Below are positions 1 to 8,385 of a stretch of DNA of 36,867 nt, piece after piece. How positions within the stretch are numbered: position 1 is the stretch's first letter; every line of letters starts with the position of its first letter. The stretch covers positions 7,998-44,864 of the forward strand of contig DIEY01000028.1 of assembly GCA_002418865.1 (NCBI GenBank), read 5' to 3'. The translations under genes and the position numbers were made by a program. Below the pieces are notes generated by a model that searched no databases, was not told the origin of the DNA, and saw only the letters and a list, made by a program, of their open reading frames with translations. This stretch comes from Bacteroidales bacterium UBA5762 (lineage in GTDB: Bacteria; Bacteroidota; Bacteroidia; Bacteroidales; TTA-H9).

Positions 1-734
1 TAACTCAATCATCAACACAAGCGGTTGTATATTTAATACCTGCTGGATATTTAGATAAAGTGAATCAAAAACGTTATCCCACTATTGATTTATCGGGATA
101 TACTCAATACCAGCGTGATAGCATCAAATTCGAAATGAGTAATTATTTAAAAAACATTTCCGATTCGGCCTTTCTTACTCGATTTGTCAATTCTTATATG
201 GAAGAATTAAGGGCATTGGGGGTTAGAGTTTGTCTCGATGGCCCCGATTCAATCAACTGCCCTCCGGCAAAAGATTCATGGGTAGTTAAAATGGATAATA
301 TCGAACTACGTGAATTTTACATTAAGACAACCGATGAGCAATTTATTTATCCTGCTATTTATCAGAAAGATATAGATATTGAGGCCATTTCCTTGCATGC
401 ATGGTTTTCTATCAATAAATTAAATCAAGAGAGAAAAGAACAACAATTATATGCCGAAAACTACATCAGCGATGAAATTAGTGAAAGTGGATTTGGGATA
501 GAAAAAGACAAGAATCAGGTGGTTCATTATCGTAAAGTTCAACCTCTTACACTCGAGAAGGTTTATAACATGGCAGAAGCGCTTGGTCGTAAATATGCTT
601 CTTATACCTATGATTATTTACTCAATGAGTATATTTTCAAAACCAGCAAATCGACACCATCCACTTATTATCACTATAATAGATTCGAAAACAGACTGGA
701 AGAGGCCGGCGATAATCGTTTTATTGCCGAATAA
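1..734 (+). CDS. Unrecognised protein, 5' end cut off by window edge
   Basis: The frame is open from base 3 to the stop at 732-734, with no stop codon upstream of the GTG at base 60. The gene therefore almost certainly starts before the window, and the GTG at 60 should not be taken as its start. About 243 residues are visible. The part before base 60 reads as ordinary protein (VVYLIPAGYLDK). The visible part is a soluble, charged alpha/beta-looking sequence rich in Tyr, Asp and Glu; no membrane segment, Cys cluster or catalytic motif stands out. I do not recognise the family. A signal peptide or lipobox, if present, would lie outside the window. It ends 366 bases before the potassium uptake genes and has no clear operon link to them. 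Confidence 0.75.
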   Translation, partial: TQSSTQAVVYLIPAGYLDKVNQKRYPTIDLSGYTQYQRDSIKFEMSNYLKNISDSAFLTRFVNSYMEELRALGVRVCLDGPDSINCPPAKDSWVVKMDNIELREFYIKTTDEQFIYPAIYQKDIDIEAISLHAWFSINKLNQERKEQQLYAENYISDEISESGFGIEKDKNQVVHYRKVQPLTLEKVYNMAEALGRKYASYTYDYLLNEYIFKTSKSTPSTYYHYNRFENRLEEAGDNRFIAE

Positions 735-1100
735 CCTATTTTAAACAACTTCTTAAACAGCTTTCGCAGTTTGTAATTATCAACCCTTCTTGAATCCTTT
801 TAGTAGAACCGGATGCTATTTCGAACGAATATTGTTAAAAGTGTATAAGATCGAAGCAGCATTACTTAATGTCTCGAGTAAAGAATTTCTATACAATGAA
901 ATGAATATAGAGTATTATCTTGCACATTTTCAGGAGTTTTGGTGAAAAAAGCATCATTCCAAATTCAGTATACGCCAATATTTAACTCTAAAAGATTGCA
1001 AAAGGAAACTTTGTAATTTTGCGGTGGGTGAAAATAATCGTTAAGAAAGAATAGAACCTCATGTTTCCTATAAAGGCAAATATAAAAAGAATTAGTAGAA
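735..1100. other. Intergenic region upstream of the potassium uptake operon
   Basis: A 366-base stretch without a convincing gene. The only structure I can support is the TAnnTTTG promoter match at 1014-1021. A short open frame from GTG 841 to TGA 945 (34 codons) has no supporting features and is not called. I see no tRNA, no convincing terminator and no long repeat here. Confidence 0.5.
1014..1021 (+). promoter_or_regulatory. Bacteroidota-type -7 element for the trkH operon
   Basis: TAATTTTG matches the Bacteroidota sigma-ABfr -7 consensus TAnnTTTG at all fixed positions. It lies about 80 bases before the GTG start of trkH, leaving a moderately long leader. A TTG at 996-998 is closer than the usual 19-21 base spacing, so the -33 box is not assigned. 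Confidence 0.45.
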
Positions 1101-2885
1101 GTGAATCATACGCTTAGATCGCGAAAATATAAAATAGGCAACAGTTTCAGGAAACTTTTACGAGTTCCATTTTGGATTAGTCTCATATCTATACTTGTAT
1201 TTATTTACGATATAGGCTATCCACAACAAACCAGTGAGCTCGAATATTTGTATTTTATTTATCTTGTAACAATAATAGCGGGATGCTTCTCATTACTGGG
1301 GCGATATATTTTAAAGCATACTCGGCCGAGGTTGAAATCTTGGCCTTTTGATTTATTACTACTGATAATATATCTATGTATGATCATAGAATATACAGGT
1401 ATTACTTCCATTGTATTACCTGTTTTTCTCCAAAATTCATTTTGGTTATATTTTGCTATATTTTTGGTATTTTCGAGGGAATTTTCAGCTTTAAATATCA
1501 ATTTTAAACGAACAGTAATCAATCCTGCGCAATTATTTATTTTTAGTTTTTTAATCATCATCATTATAGGTGGATTTTTACTGATGTTGCCCAATGCTAC
1601 CTACTCGGGCATCAGTTTTGTCGATGCTATGTTCACCTCCACTAGCGCGGTTTGTGTGACGGGGCTCATTGTTCAGGATACAGCCACTTATTTTACAGAG
1701 TTTGGCCAAATAATTATCATTTTATTGATACAGATTGGGGGTTTAGGAATAATGACTTTTGCCAGTTATTTTAGTTATTTTTTTACTGGCAGTTCGAGTT
1801 ATGAAAACCAGATTATATTGCACGAAATGACGAATTCTGAGAAAGTAGCCGAAGTATTTAGCACTTTAAAAAGGATCATATTAATTACCTTTGCCATAGA
1901 AGCTTTTGGCGCTTTTTTAATTTATGAAAGTATCGATCAGTCTCTTTTCCAATTTCAATCTGATCATATCTTCTTTTCTATATTTCATTCTATTTCAGCC
2001 TTTTGTAATGCTGGATTCAGTACTTTAACCAATAACTTATACGATACATCATTCCGATTTAATTATTCATTGCAAATAATAATAGCATTATTAATTATTT
2101 TTGGAGGTATCGGTTTTCCAATCCTTTTCAACTTATTAAAATATATTGGCCAAAAAATAAAATTCTTCTTTTTAAGGTTTATTAAGAAAAGACGAGTTAG
2201 AAGCTCTCCCAGAATTATTAATGTAAATTCAAGAATTGTTTTAATTACCACCTTTTGGTTGCTTTTATTAGGTACTGCCTTATTTTTTATTTTAGAATAT
2301 TATAATACATTAAATGAGCATAATTTTGGTGGGAAATTGATTGTTTCTTTTTTTAGTGCCGTAACTCCCCGTACAGCAGGTTTTAATGTGGTTGATACTT
2401 CCGCTTTAAATATTGCCACAATTCTTTTGGTCATGTTGTTGATGTGGATTGGAGCTTCTCCTGCTTCGACGGGAGGAGGGATTAAGACAAGTTCTCTTGC
2501 AGTTGCTTGGTTAAATATTTTAAGTATAGCCAGGGGGAAACAAAGAATGGAAGTGTTTAAACGAGAAATTTCATCTGTTTCTATTCATCGAGCTTTTGCC
2601 GTCATTATTCTATCTATATTTGTTATTTTTCTTTCCATATCTTTTTTATCGATTTTTGAACCCGATAAAGGAATTTTAAATATTGCCTTCGAATGTATTT
2701 CGGCCTTTGGCACTGTAGGACTTAGTACTGGTATTACTCCTCATTTATGCGGAGCAAGTAAAATGGTTTTAATATTTACCATGTTTATTGGCAGAGTTAA
2801 TATGTTAACTATTTTAATTGCATTATTCAAAAAGTCGACAACATGGGTGGGACGTTATCCTTCAGAAAGTATATTAATCAATTAA
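1101..2885 (+). CDS. trkH: TrkH/KtrB-type potassium channel subunit
   Basis: Integral membrane K+-translocating subunit of a Trk/Ktr uptake system in the inner membrane. The four selectivity-filter repeats are visible in order as SAVCVTGLIV, SAFCNAGFST, SAVTPRTAGFN and SAFGTVGLSTG; each provides a filter glycine. The loop GASPASTGGGIKTSS, conserved in the superfamily, is also present. At 594 residues it is longer than classic TrkH/KtrB (about 450-480) because of roughly 140 extra N-terminal residues with several hydrophobic segments, an extension I associate with Bacteroidota members. The GTG start is the only reasonable one: the frame is closed by TAA at 1083-1085 and no ATG lies near. Translation runs straight into the RCK partner downstream, so the two are co-transcribed. 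Confidence 0.93.
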   Translation: MNHTLRSRKYKIGNSFRKLLRVPFWISLISILVFIYDIGYPQQTSELEYLYFIYLVTIIAGCFSLLGRYILKHTRPRLKSWPFDLLLLIIYLCMIIEYTGITSIVLPVFLQNSFWLYFAIFLVFSREFSALNINFKRTVINPAQLFIFSFLIIIIIGGFLLMLPNATYSGISFVDAMFTSTSAVCVTGLIVQDTATYFTEFGQIIIILLIQIGGLGIMTFASYFSYFFTGSSSYENQIILHEMTNSEKVAEVFSTLKRIILITFAIEAFGAFLIYESIDQSLFQFQSDHIFFSIFHSISAFCNAGFSTLTNNLYDTSFRFNYSLQIIIALLIIFGGIGFPILFNLLKYIGQKIKFFFLRFIKKRRVRSSPRIINVNSRIVLITTFWLLLLGTALFFILEYYNTLNEHNFGGKLIVSFFSAVTPRTAGFNVVDTSALNIATILLVMLLMWIGASPASTGGGIKTSSLAVAWLNILSIARGKQRMEVFKREISSVSIHRAFAVIILSIFVIFLSISFLSIFEPDKGILNIAFECISAFGTVGLSTGITPHLCGASKMVLIFTMFIGRVNMLTILIALFKKSTTWVGRYPSESILIN

Positions 2886-2897
2886 TTGTCTGAAATC

Positions 2898-3593
2898 ATG
2901 AAATTCATCATTATTGGATTAGGAAATTTTGGCATTTCACTAGCTTTAAAACTTACAGAAATGGGACATGAAGTATTAGGTGTAGATAAGCAAATGGAGA
3001 AAGTGGACGAGATCAAAGACAAAATTGCTATGGCATTTTGTCTAGATTGCAAATATCAAGAAGCCGTTAATAGCCTGCCTTTAAAAAATACAGATGTAGT
3101 AATTGTTACTATTGGAGAAGATGAAGGTGCCAATTTGCTTACTACGGCTTTATTGAAAAAAGCGGGTGTTCCACGATTGATAAGCCGGGCAGTTTCTCCA
3201 ATTCATTCAACTATTTTAGAAGCGATGGAAATATCTGAAATTGTTAGACCAGAGGAGGAAGCAGCCGAGCACTGGGCCAAAAAGCTATCGGTTGAAGGTA
3301 TCATAGATTCTTTCGAATTAACCGATAAATACAGCATAATTGAAGTGAGAGCGCCTAAAAGCTTTTCGGGAAAAACCGTAGAACAAATTGGTTTTAGTAA
3401 AAATTACAATGTCCTCGTATTGACTATTATGAAGAATGTAAAAGAAAAAAATATTTTAGGCATATTCAGACGTGTTACTAAACCCCAAATTCAGGGCGTT
3501 GCCAAAGCCGACTCCATTATCATAGAAGGTGACACCCTCGTTCTGTACGGGCATAACGACGATATTCAAAATTTGCTCAAACAAAATAAGTAA
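2898..3593 (+). CDS. trkA: TrkA/KtrA RCK-domain potassium channel regulator
   Basis: Cytoplasmic gating subunit that forms a ring on the TrkH/KtrB channel and binds nucleotide. Residues 1-120 are an RCK_N Rossmann fold with the dinucleotide motif G7-L-G9-N-F-G12 and an acidic residue closing strand 2 (GVDKQ). Residues from about 135 form an RCK_C domain that includes the loop VLVLTIMKN and ends in DTLVLYGHNDDIQNLL. The open frame extends to a TTG at 2886 directly after the trkH stop, but ATG 2898 gives the canonical beginning MKFIIIGLGNFG and is preferred. Length is 231 residues, typical of single-RCK KtrA rather than double-RCK TrkA. It is translationally close to trkH (12 bases). Confidence 0.92.
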   Translation: MKFIIIGLGNFGISLALKLTEMGHEVLGVDKQMEKVDEIKDKIAMAFCLDCKYQEAVNSLPLKNTDVVIVTIGEDEGANLLTTALLKKAGVPRLISRAVSPIHSTILEAMEISEIVRPEEEAAEHWAKKLSVEGIIDSFELTDKYSIIEVRAPKSFSGKTVEQIGFSKNYNVLVLTIMKNVKEKNILGIFRRVTKPQIQGVAKADSIIIEGDTLVLYGHNDDIQNLLKQNK

Positions 3594-3693
3594 TAAAGTT
3601 TTTCATTTTTATTATTTAGCTTTAATTCTTTTTTGTTTTTATAAGTCTAAACTTCTCAAATTTTTACAATGAGAGGTTTTATAATCCAATAGC

Positions 3694-5040
3694 ATGAAGT
3701 CATTAAAATTATCAATTGGAGCAGGTCTGAATGAAGGCATTTTAAAGGATATTTTCCGTTCGTTACATTATAGAAATTTTCGTTTATTTTTTATAGGTCA
3801 AAGCATTTCTCTTATTGGAACTTGGATTCAACGCATTGCATTGCCATGGTTGGTATATGATCTCACAAAATCTGCTTTTTTACTAGGATTAATAGGCTTT
3901 GCAGGTCAAATTCCCATGTTTTTTATTGCACCTTTTGCAGGTGTTCTTACCGACCGTTTAAACCGTTATCAATTATTAATTGCTACACAAGTTTTTGCCA
4001 TGCTTCAGGCATTTATCTTGGCTTTTCTTGTTTTATCAGGCCAAATTAATGTTGGGCTTATTCTCATTTTAAACATCTTGTTGGGATGTATTAACGCATT
4101 CGACACTCCTGTACGTCAATCCTTTTTCATCGAAATCATCGACAAAAAAGAAGATTTGCCCAATGCTATTGCCTTGAATTCATCCATGGTAAATGCAGCT
4201 CGACTATTAGGACCCTCTATTGCTGGGGTTTTGATTGCATTTACTGGTGAGGGAATTTGTTTCCTTATCAATGCCGTCAGTTACATTCCTGTGGTTACTT
4301 CACTTTTAATGATGAGAATTCCTAAAAAATTACAACCAAGAAATTCATCTCATGTATTCAATGAACTAAAAGAAGGATTCACTTATACTTTTGGCCATAA
4401 GACATTAAAATATATTATATTATTGTTAGCTCTTGTAAGTCTGATGGGAATGCCTTACACCGTACTTATGCCAGTCTTTGCCAAAGAAATTTTACATGGA
4501 GGCTCGCATACCTTTGGTTTTTTAATGGGAGCCTCAGGATTAGGCGCATTATGTGGAGCTCTATATTTGGCTTCGAAAAAAAATGTATTGGGTTTAGGCA
4601 AACTAATCGCTTATTCTGCTGCTTTATTTGGCTTGAGTCTTCTTATTTTTTCCTTTTCGCGACGATTCGAATTTTCAATTTTTTTAATGATTTTCATTGG
4701 TTTGGGGATGATGCTGCAAATGGCTTCGAGCAATACCTTGCTGCAAACTCTTTCCGATGACGACAAACGAGGGAGGGTGATGAGCTTTTATACAATGGCC
4801 TATATGGGCACTGCTCCTTTTGGAAGCCTTTTAGCTGGTGGTTTGGCCGATATAATTGGAGTAGCATTTACTATCGGCTTTGGCGGCATCTGTTGCATCA
4901 TAGGCGCTGTTATTTTCTGGCAAAAATTACCCGTACTCCGCCAACTACTCCATCCTCTATATGTAAAAATGGGTATCATTCCAGAAGTATCTTCAGGAAT
5001 TCAATCAGCTTCCGATCTCCATATCCCTCCTGAAGAATAA
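3694..5040 (+). CDS. MFS transporter, EntS-like (MFS_3) family
   Basis: A 448-residue inner-membrane secondary transporter. The beginning SLHYRNFRLFFIGQSISLIG, with WIQRIALPWLVYDLT and the loop motif GVLTDRLNR between helices 2 and 3, is characteristic of the MFS_3 group that contains the enterobactin exporter EntS and various drug and metabolite exporters. Hydrophobic segments are consistent with 12 helices, followed by a soluble tail of about 30 residues (from roughly 418). The substrate cannot be told from sequence. It stands alone, 100 bases after the K+ operon and 311 before pcrA, with no siderophore or resistance genes nearby. ATG 3694 is chosen because no conserved sequence lies before it. 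Confidence 0.88.
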   Translation: MKSLKLSIGAGLNEGILKDIFRSLHYRNFRLFFIGQSISLIGTWIQRIALPWLVYDLTKSAFLLGLIGFAGQIPMFFIAPFAGVLTDRLNRYQLLIATQVFAMLQAFILAFLVLSGQINVGLILILNILLGCINAFDTPVRQSFFIEIIDKKEDLPNAIALNSSMVNAARLLGPSIAGVLIAFTGEGICFLINAVSYIPVVTSLLMMRIPKKLQPRNSSHVFNELKEGFTYTFGHKTLKYIILLLALVSLMGMPYTVLMPVFAKEILHGGSHTFGFLMGASGLGALCGALYLASKKNVLGLGKLIAYSAALFGLSLLIFSFSRRFEFSIFLMIFIGLGMMLQMASSNTLLQTLSDDDKRGRVMSFYTMAYMGTAPFGSLLAGGLADIIGVAFTIGFGGICCIIGAVIFWQKLPVLRQLLHPLYVKMGIIPEVSSGIQSASDLHIPPEE

Positions 5041-5351
5041 TAACGCTTAAGGGAAATTATTTCATTATTTTACCTTTTCCCCATGTTTCTTTTTCCTCGA
5101 ATTATATTTTGATATTCTCAAAAAAAATATATGTTGTAAACTTCTTGGCATCTCTAAACTATAGTAACTAATAAGAATACAACTCAATAAATCCCGAGTT
5201 GTCATTTTTCGAAAAGTCAATAATTTTAAAGCATCTGCATTGAATACAATCTTGATAATGCTGAGATATGATATTTACCCAATTATAATCAAAGATTTTA
5301 TCTTAGCAAGTGACAAAAGGTCTAATTTTGCATAAAGGAAAGAATATTTAG
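5041..5351. other. Intergenic region between the MFS gene and pcrA
   Basis: A 311-base, very AT-rich stretch. I see no open frame of note, no tRNA and no strong hairpin with a T-run. The only supported element is the -7 promoter match at 5323-5330 next to pcrA. Confidence 0.5.
5323..5330 (+). promoter_or_regulatory. Bacteroidota-type -7 element for pcrA
   Basis: TAATTTTG fits TAnnTTTG at every fixed position and lies 21 bases before the GTG start of pcrA, which implies a very short leader. No clear TTTG is seen at the ideal spacing upstream. Confidence 0.55.
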
Positions 5352-7643
5352 GTGGAGAACGATATCTTATTACAACTTAATGAAGCTCAGCGAGAAGCTG
5401 TGCAAAACATCGAAGGGCCGGTAATGGTCATTGCAGGGGCAGGCTCAGGCAAGACGAGGGTCTTGACATATCGTATTGCCTATATGATACAACAAGGCAT
5501 AGATCCTTTTCACATTTTAGCTTTAACTTTTACTAACAAGGCAGCACGAGAGATGAAAGAACGTATGCTTCAACTAGTGGGCAATCGTGAAGCTGCCAAT
5601 GTATGGATGGGAACTTTTCATTCTGTATTTGCGCGTATTCTTCGTGTAGAAGGCCATCTGCTGGGATATCCACCGGCTTTTGCCATTTATGATGCCGAAG
5701 ATTCCAAACGTCTGATGAAATCTATCATAAAGGAAATGAACCTCGATCCAAAGGTTTATACGCCTTCATGGGTTCTTTCACGTATTTCGGCCGCCAAATC
5801 CAGTTTGATCTCTGTACAGGATTATCTTGACTCTCCCGATATTCAGGCAGTCGACCGCGAAGCCAATCGTCCTGAAACCGGCCTTCTTTATAAAATTTAT
5901 CAAGATAGGCTATTCCGCTCTCAAGCCATGGATTTCGACGACCTTCTTTTCAATATGAACCGCATACTTCAAACTTTTCCTGAGGTTCTATTCAAATATC
6001 AAAACCGTTTCAGATATATTCTGGTAGATGAATATCAAGACACTAACTTTTCACAGTATGTCATCATCAAACAATTGGCCGCACGTTTTGAGAATATTTG
6101 CGTAGTAGGCGACGACGCTCAAAGCATTTATTCCTTTCGTGGCGCCAACATCCAGAATATCCTCAACTTTAAAAATGATTACCCCGATTACAAAATCTTT
6201 AAACTCGAACAAAATTATCGCTCCACAAAAATTATTGTAGAAGCCGCCAATAAGGTGATTGCCAACAACAGAGAGCAGATTTATAAAAAAGTATGGACAG
6301 ATAATGAGGAAGGCGAAAAAATAAAAATACTCAGGGCGAGCAGCGATAATGAAGAAGGCCAGCAAATAGCCGATACAATATTTGAGCTTAAGATGAACTA
6401 TCAGCTCGAAGAAGATGCATTTGCTGTTTTATATCGAACCAATGCCCAATCCCGAGCTATAGAAGAAGCCTTACGCAGATTGAATATTCCTTACAGAATT
6501 TATGGTGGACTGTCGTTTTATAAAAGAAAAGAAATTAAAGATCTCTTGGCTTATTTTCGTCTGGTAGTTAATCCGAATGACGAAGATGCCCTTCGCAGGG
6601 TCATCAATTATCCTTCGAGAGGAATAGGAGAAAGCACCTTGGATAAGGCCATAGTTTGCAGTATCGAAAATAATGCTCCCCTTTGGGAAGTCATTTCTAA
6701 TCCTTTGAACTATGGTTTGCAATTCAGAAACACCATCATTGAAAAATTGAGCGATTTCGTTGCCATGATAAAAAAATTCCATTATCAGGTAAAAAATCAT
6801 AATGCGTATGAATTGGCTCGTCAAATTGCTCATGCTTCGGGCATTCTGAAAGAGCTCGACGAGGATAAATCCCCTGAAGGCATTGCCCGACTCGATAATA
6901 TAGAAGAATTACTCAATGCCATTAACGATTTTTCTCAAAACGACGAGTTTATTCCCAATATCGACCTAGATGAACAAACTGGTATTCGCTCACTTGACTT
7001 GTTTTTACAACAAATTGCCCTTTTAACTGATGCCGACGACAAAGACGACGAAGTTCCCAAGGTCTCGCTCATGACAATTCATGCTGCCAAAGGATTAGAG
7101 TTCCCTTATGTTTTTGTGGCTGGTCTTGAAGAAAACCTCTTCCCCAATATTCAATCCTTAGGTTCTCGTACAGAATTGGAGGAAGAACGACGTTTATTTT
7201 ATGTAGCTATAACAAGAGCACAAAAAAAGCTTTTCCTCACTTATGCTCAAACGCGCTATCATCATGGCAACCTCAACTATTGCGAACCAAGCCGTTTCCT
7301 CGACGAAATAGACGAAGAATTCATAGATTCGGGCACTAAAAAAGTTTCTTGGAATCAAACTGTTAACCCCATAAAATCGCCTAAACTTATATATTCCAAA
7401 TCAACTGACACCTCAAAACTAAAGAAAATCTCCCCAGCCGATGCAAATGATCGCTTAAGTCCCGATGTAGAAGAATTGCTACACTCGCTTCAGACTGGTA
7501 TGATGGTACAGCACGAACGTTTCGGACAAGGAAAAGTGCTTAAGCTCGAAGGTGAAGGAGCTAACAAGATGGCCACCGTGTTTTTCCCAGGCATCGGACA
7601 AAAACATCTTTTGCTTAAATTTGCAAAATTGAAAATCATTTGA
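5352..7643 (+). CDS. pcrA: ATP-dependent DNA helicase PcrA/UvrD
   Basis: Superfamily 1A 3'-5' DNA helicase of nucleotide-excision repair, replication restart and removal of roadblocks. Motifs in order: Q motif LNEAQREAV (residues 9-17), Walker A AGAGSGKT with Lys34, motif Ia TFTNKAAREM, Walker B VDEYQDTN (225-232), motif III GDDAQSIYSFRGA, motif IV NYRST, motif V TIHAAKGLEFPYVF and motif VI RRLFYVAITRAQ. The C-terminal 50 residues (MVQHERFGQGKVLKLEG onward) form the Tudor-like fold that contacts RNA polymerase in PcrA. Length, 763 residues, is normal. GTG 5352 is used because no in-frame ATG precedes the Q motif. It stands as its own transcription unit. Confidence 0.95.
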   Translation: MENDILLQLNEAQREAVQNIEGPVMVIAGAGSGKTRVLTYRIAYMIQQGIDPFHILALTFTNKAAREMKERMLQLVGNREAANVWMGTFHSVFARILRVEGHLLGYPPAFAIYDAEDSKRLMKSIIKEMNLDPKVYTPSWVLSRISAAKSSLISVQDYLDSPDIQAVDREANRPETGLLYKIYQDRLFRSQAMDFDDLLFNMNRILQTFPEVLFKYQNRFRYILVDEYQDTNFSQYVIIKQLAARFENICVVGDDAQSIYSFRGANIQNILNFKNDYPDYKIFKLEQNYRSTKIIVEAANKVIANNREQIYKKVWTDNEEGEKIKILRASSDNEEGQQIADTIFELKMNYQLEEDAFAVLYRTNAQSRAIEEALRRLNIPYRIYGGLSFYKRKEIKDLLAYFRLVVNPNDEDALRRVINYPSRGIGESTLDKAIVCSIENNAPLWEVISNPLNYGLQFRNTIIEKLSDFVAMIKKFHYQVKNHNAYELARQIAHASGILKELDEDKSPEGIARLDNIEELLNAINDFSQNDEFIPNIDLDEQTGIRSLDLFLQQIALLTDADDKDDEVPKVSLMTIHAAKGLEFPYVFVAGLEENLFPNIQSLGSRTELEEERRLFYVAITRAQKKLFLTYAQTRYHHGNLNYCEPSRFLDEIDEEFIDSGTKKVSWNQTVNPIKSPKLIYSKSTDTSKLKKISPADANDRLSPDVEELLHSLQTGMMVQHERFGQGKVLKLEGEGANKMATVFFPGIGQKHLLLKFAKLKII

Positions 7644-7757
7644 TGATCTCAAAATCACTTTGACTGATTTCTTTGGAACTGGAATTTTTCACCTAAAAAA
7701 TTCAATTTTATACCAACAACATCATTCCTTTTAACTTTTGTTGAATCATACATAATC

Positions 7758-8381
7758 ATGGAATACAATACAACCAGGGGGTCGCTAAAAATGGCCGAAT
7801 ATGGCCGCAATATTCAAAAAATGGTGGAATACATCATACAGATTCCTGATAGAGAAGAACGCACACGAGCGGCTTATGCCTTAGTGAAGTGTATGGAACA
7901 GATAACTCCCGAGCAGAAAGATTTTACTGATTACAAACGGAAACTATGGGATCATCTGCACATAATTTCTGATTTTAAATTAGATGTTGACGCTCCTTAT
8001 CCTTTGCCTTCGAAAGAACAAGTTGAACTAAAACCTCAACCTATTCCCTATTCGGATAATAAGATTAATTATCGTCACTATGGTCGGAATATACAAAAAA
8101 TGATCGAGTTTGTAAGTTCACTTGGCCCAGATCATCCCGATCTAAAAGATATGGTAAGAGTGATTGGGAACAGCATGAAAATGGCTTATTTGACCTGGAA
8201 TAGAGATAATGTTACCGATGATGTAATTCTTGAACAGCTAAAAGAACTTTCTGGTGGGAAAATCGATACGGAAGGAGTAAAACTGGCTTCAACCAATGAA
8301 CTATTGCAATTGATTAAACAACAGCAAAAGTTACAACCTGCCGCCAAACCTCAGAATAAAAAAAGGAAAAAACGCAAATAG
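7758..8381 (+). CDS. DUF4290 family protein
   Basis: A 207-residue protein of the Bacteroidota-specific DUF4290 family (function unknown). The family hallmark EYGRNIQKMVEYIIQIPDRE is at residues 14-33, and a second, related stretch HYGRNIQKMIEFVSSLGP follows at about 113-130, so the protein appears built on an internal duplication. The C-terminus is strongly basic (NKKRKKRK), suggesting contact with nucleic acid or an acidic partner; that is inference. ATG 7758 gives MEYNTTRG, which resembles the start I know from the family. It ends only 4 bases before murA, so the two are almost certainly one operon, a pairing that fits a housekeeping or envelope-related role. Confidence 0.87.
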   Translation: MEYNTTRGSLKMAEYGRNIQKMVEYIIQIPDREERTRAAYALVKCMEQITPEQKDFTDYKRKLWDHLHIISDFKLDVDAPYPLPSKEQVELKPQPIPYSDNKINYRHYGRNIQKMIEFVSSLGPDHPDLKDMVRVIGNSMKMAYLTWNRDNVTDDVILEQLKELSGGKIDTEGVKLASTNELLQLIKQQQKLQPAAKPQNKKRKKRK

Positions 8382-8385
8382 AACG

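Noticed and set aside
841..945. 34-codon open frame upstream of trkH
   Set aside because: Too short, no homology I recognise, no promoter or start context, and AT-rich intergenic composition.
2886..2897. TTG start for the RCK subunit directly after trkH
   Set aside because: ATG 2898 gives the canonical MKFIIIGLGNFG; the four extra residues have no family support.
7645..7675. Hairpin-like AAATCA/TGATTT after pcrA
   Set aside because: Only six weak pairs and an interrupted T tract; not distinguishable from AT-rich background.
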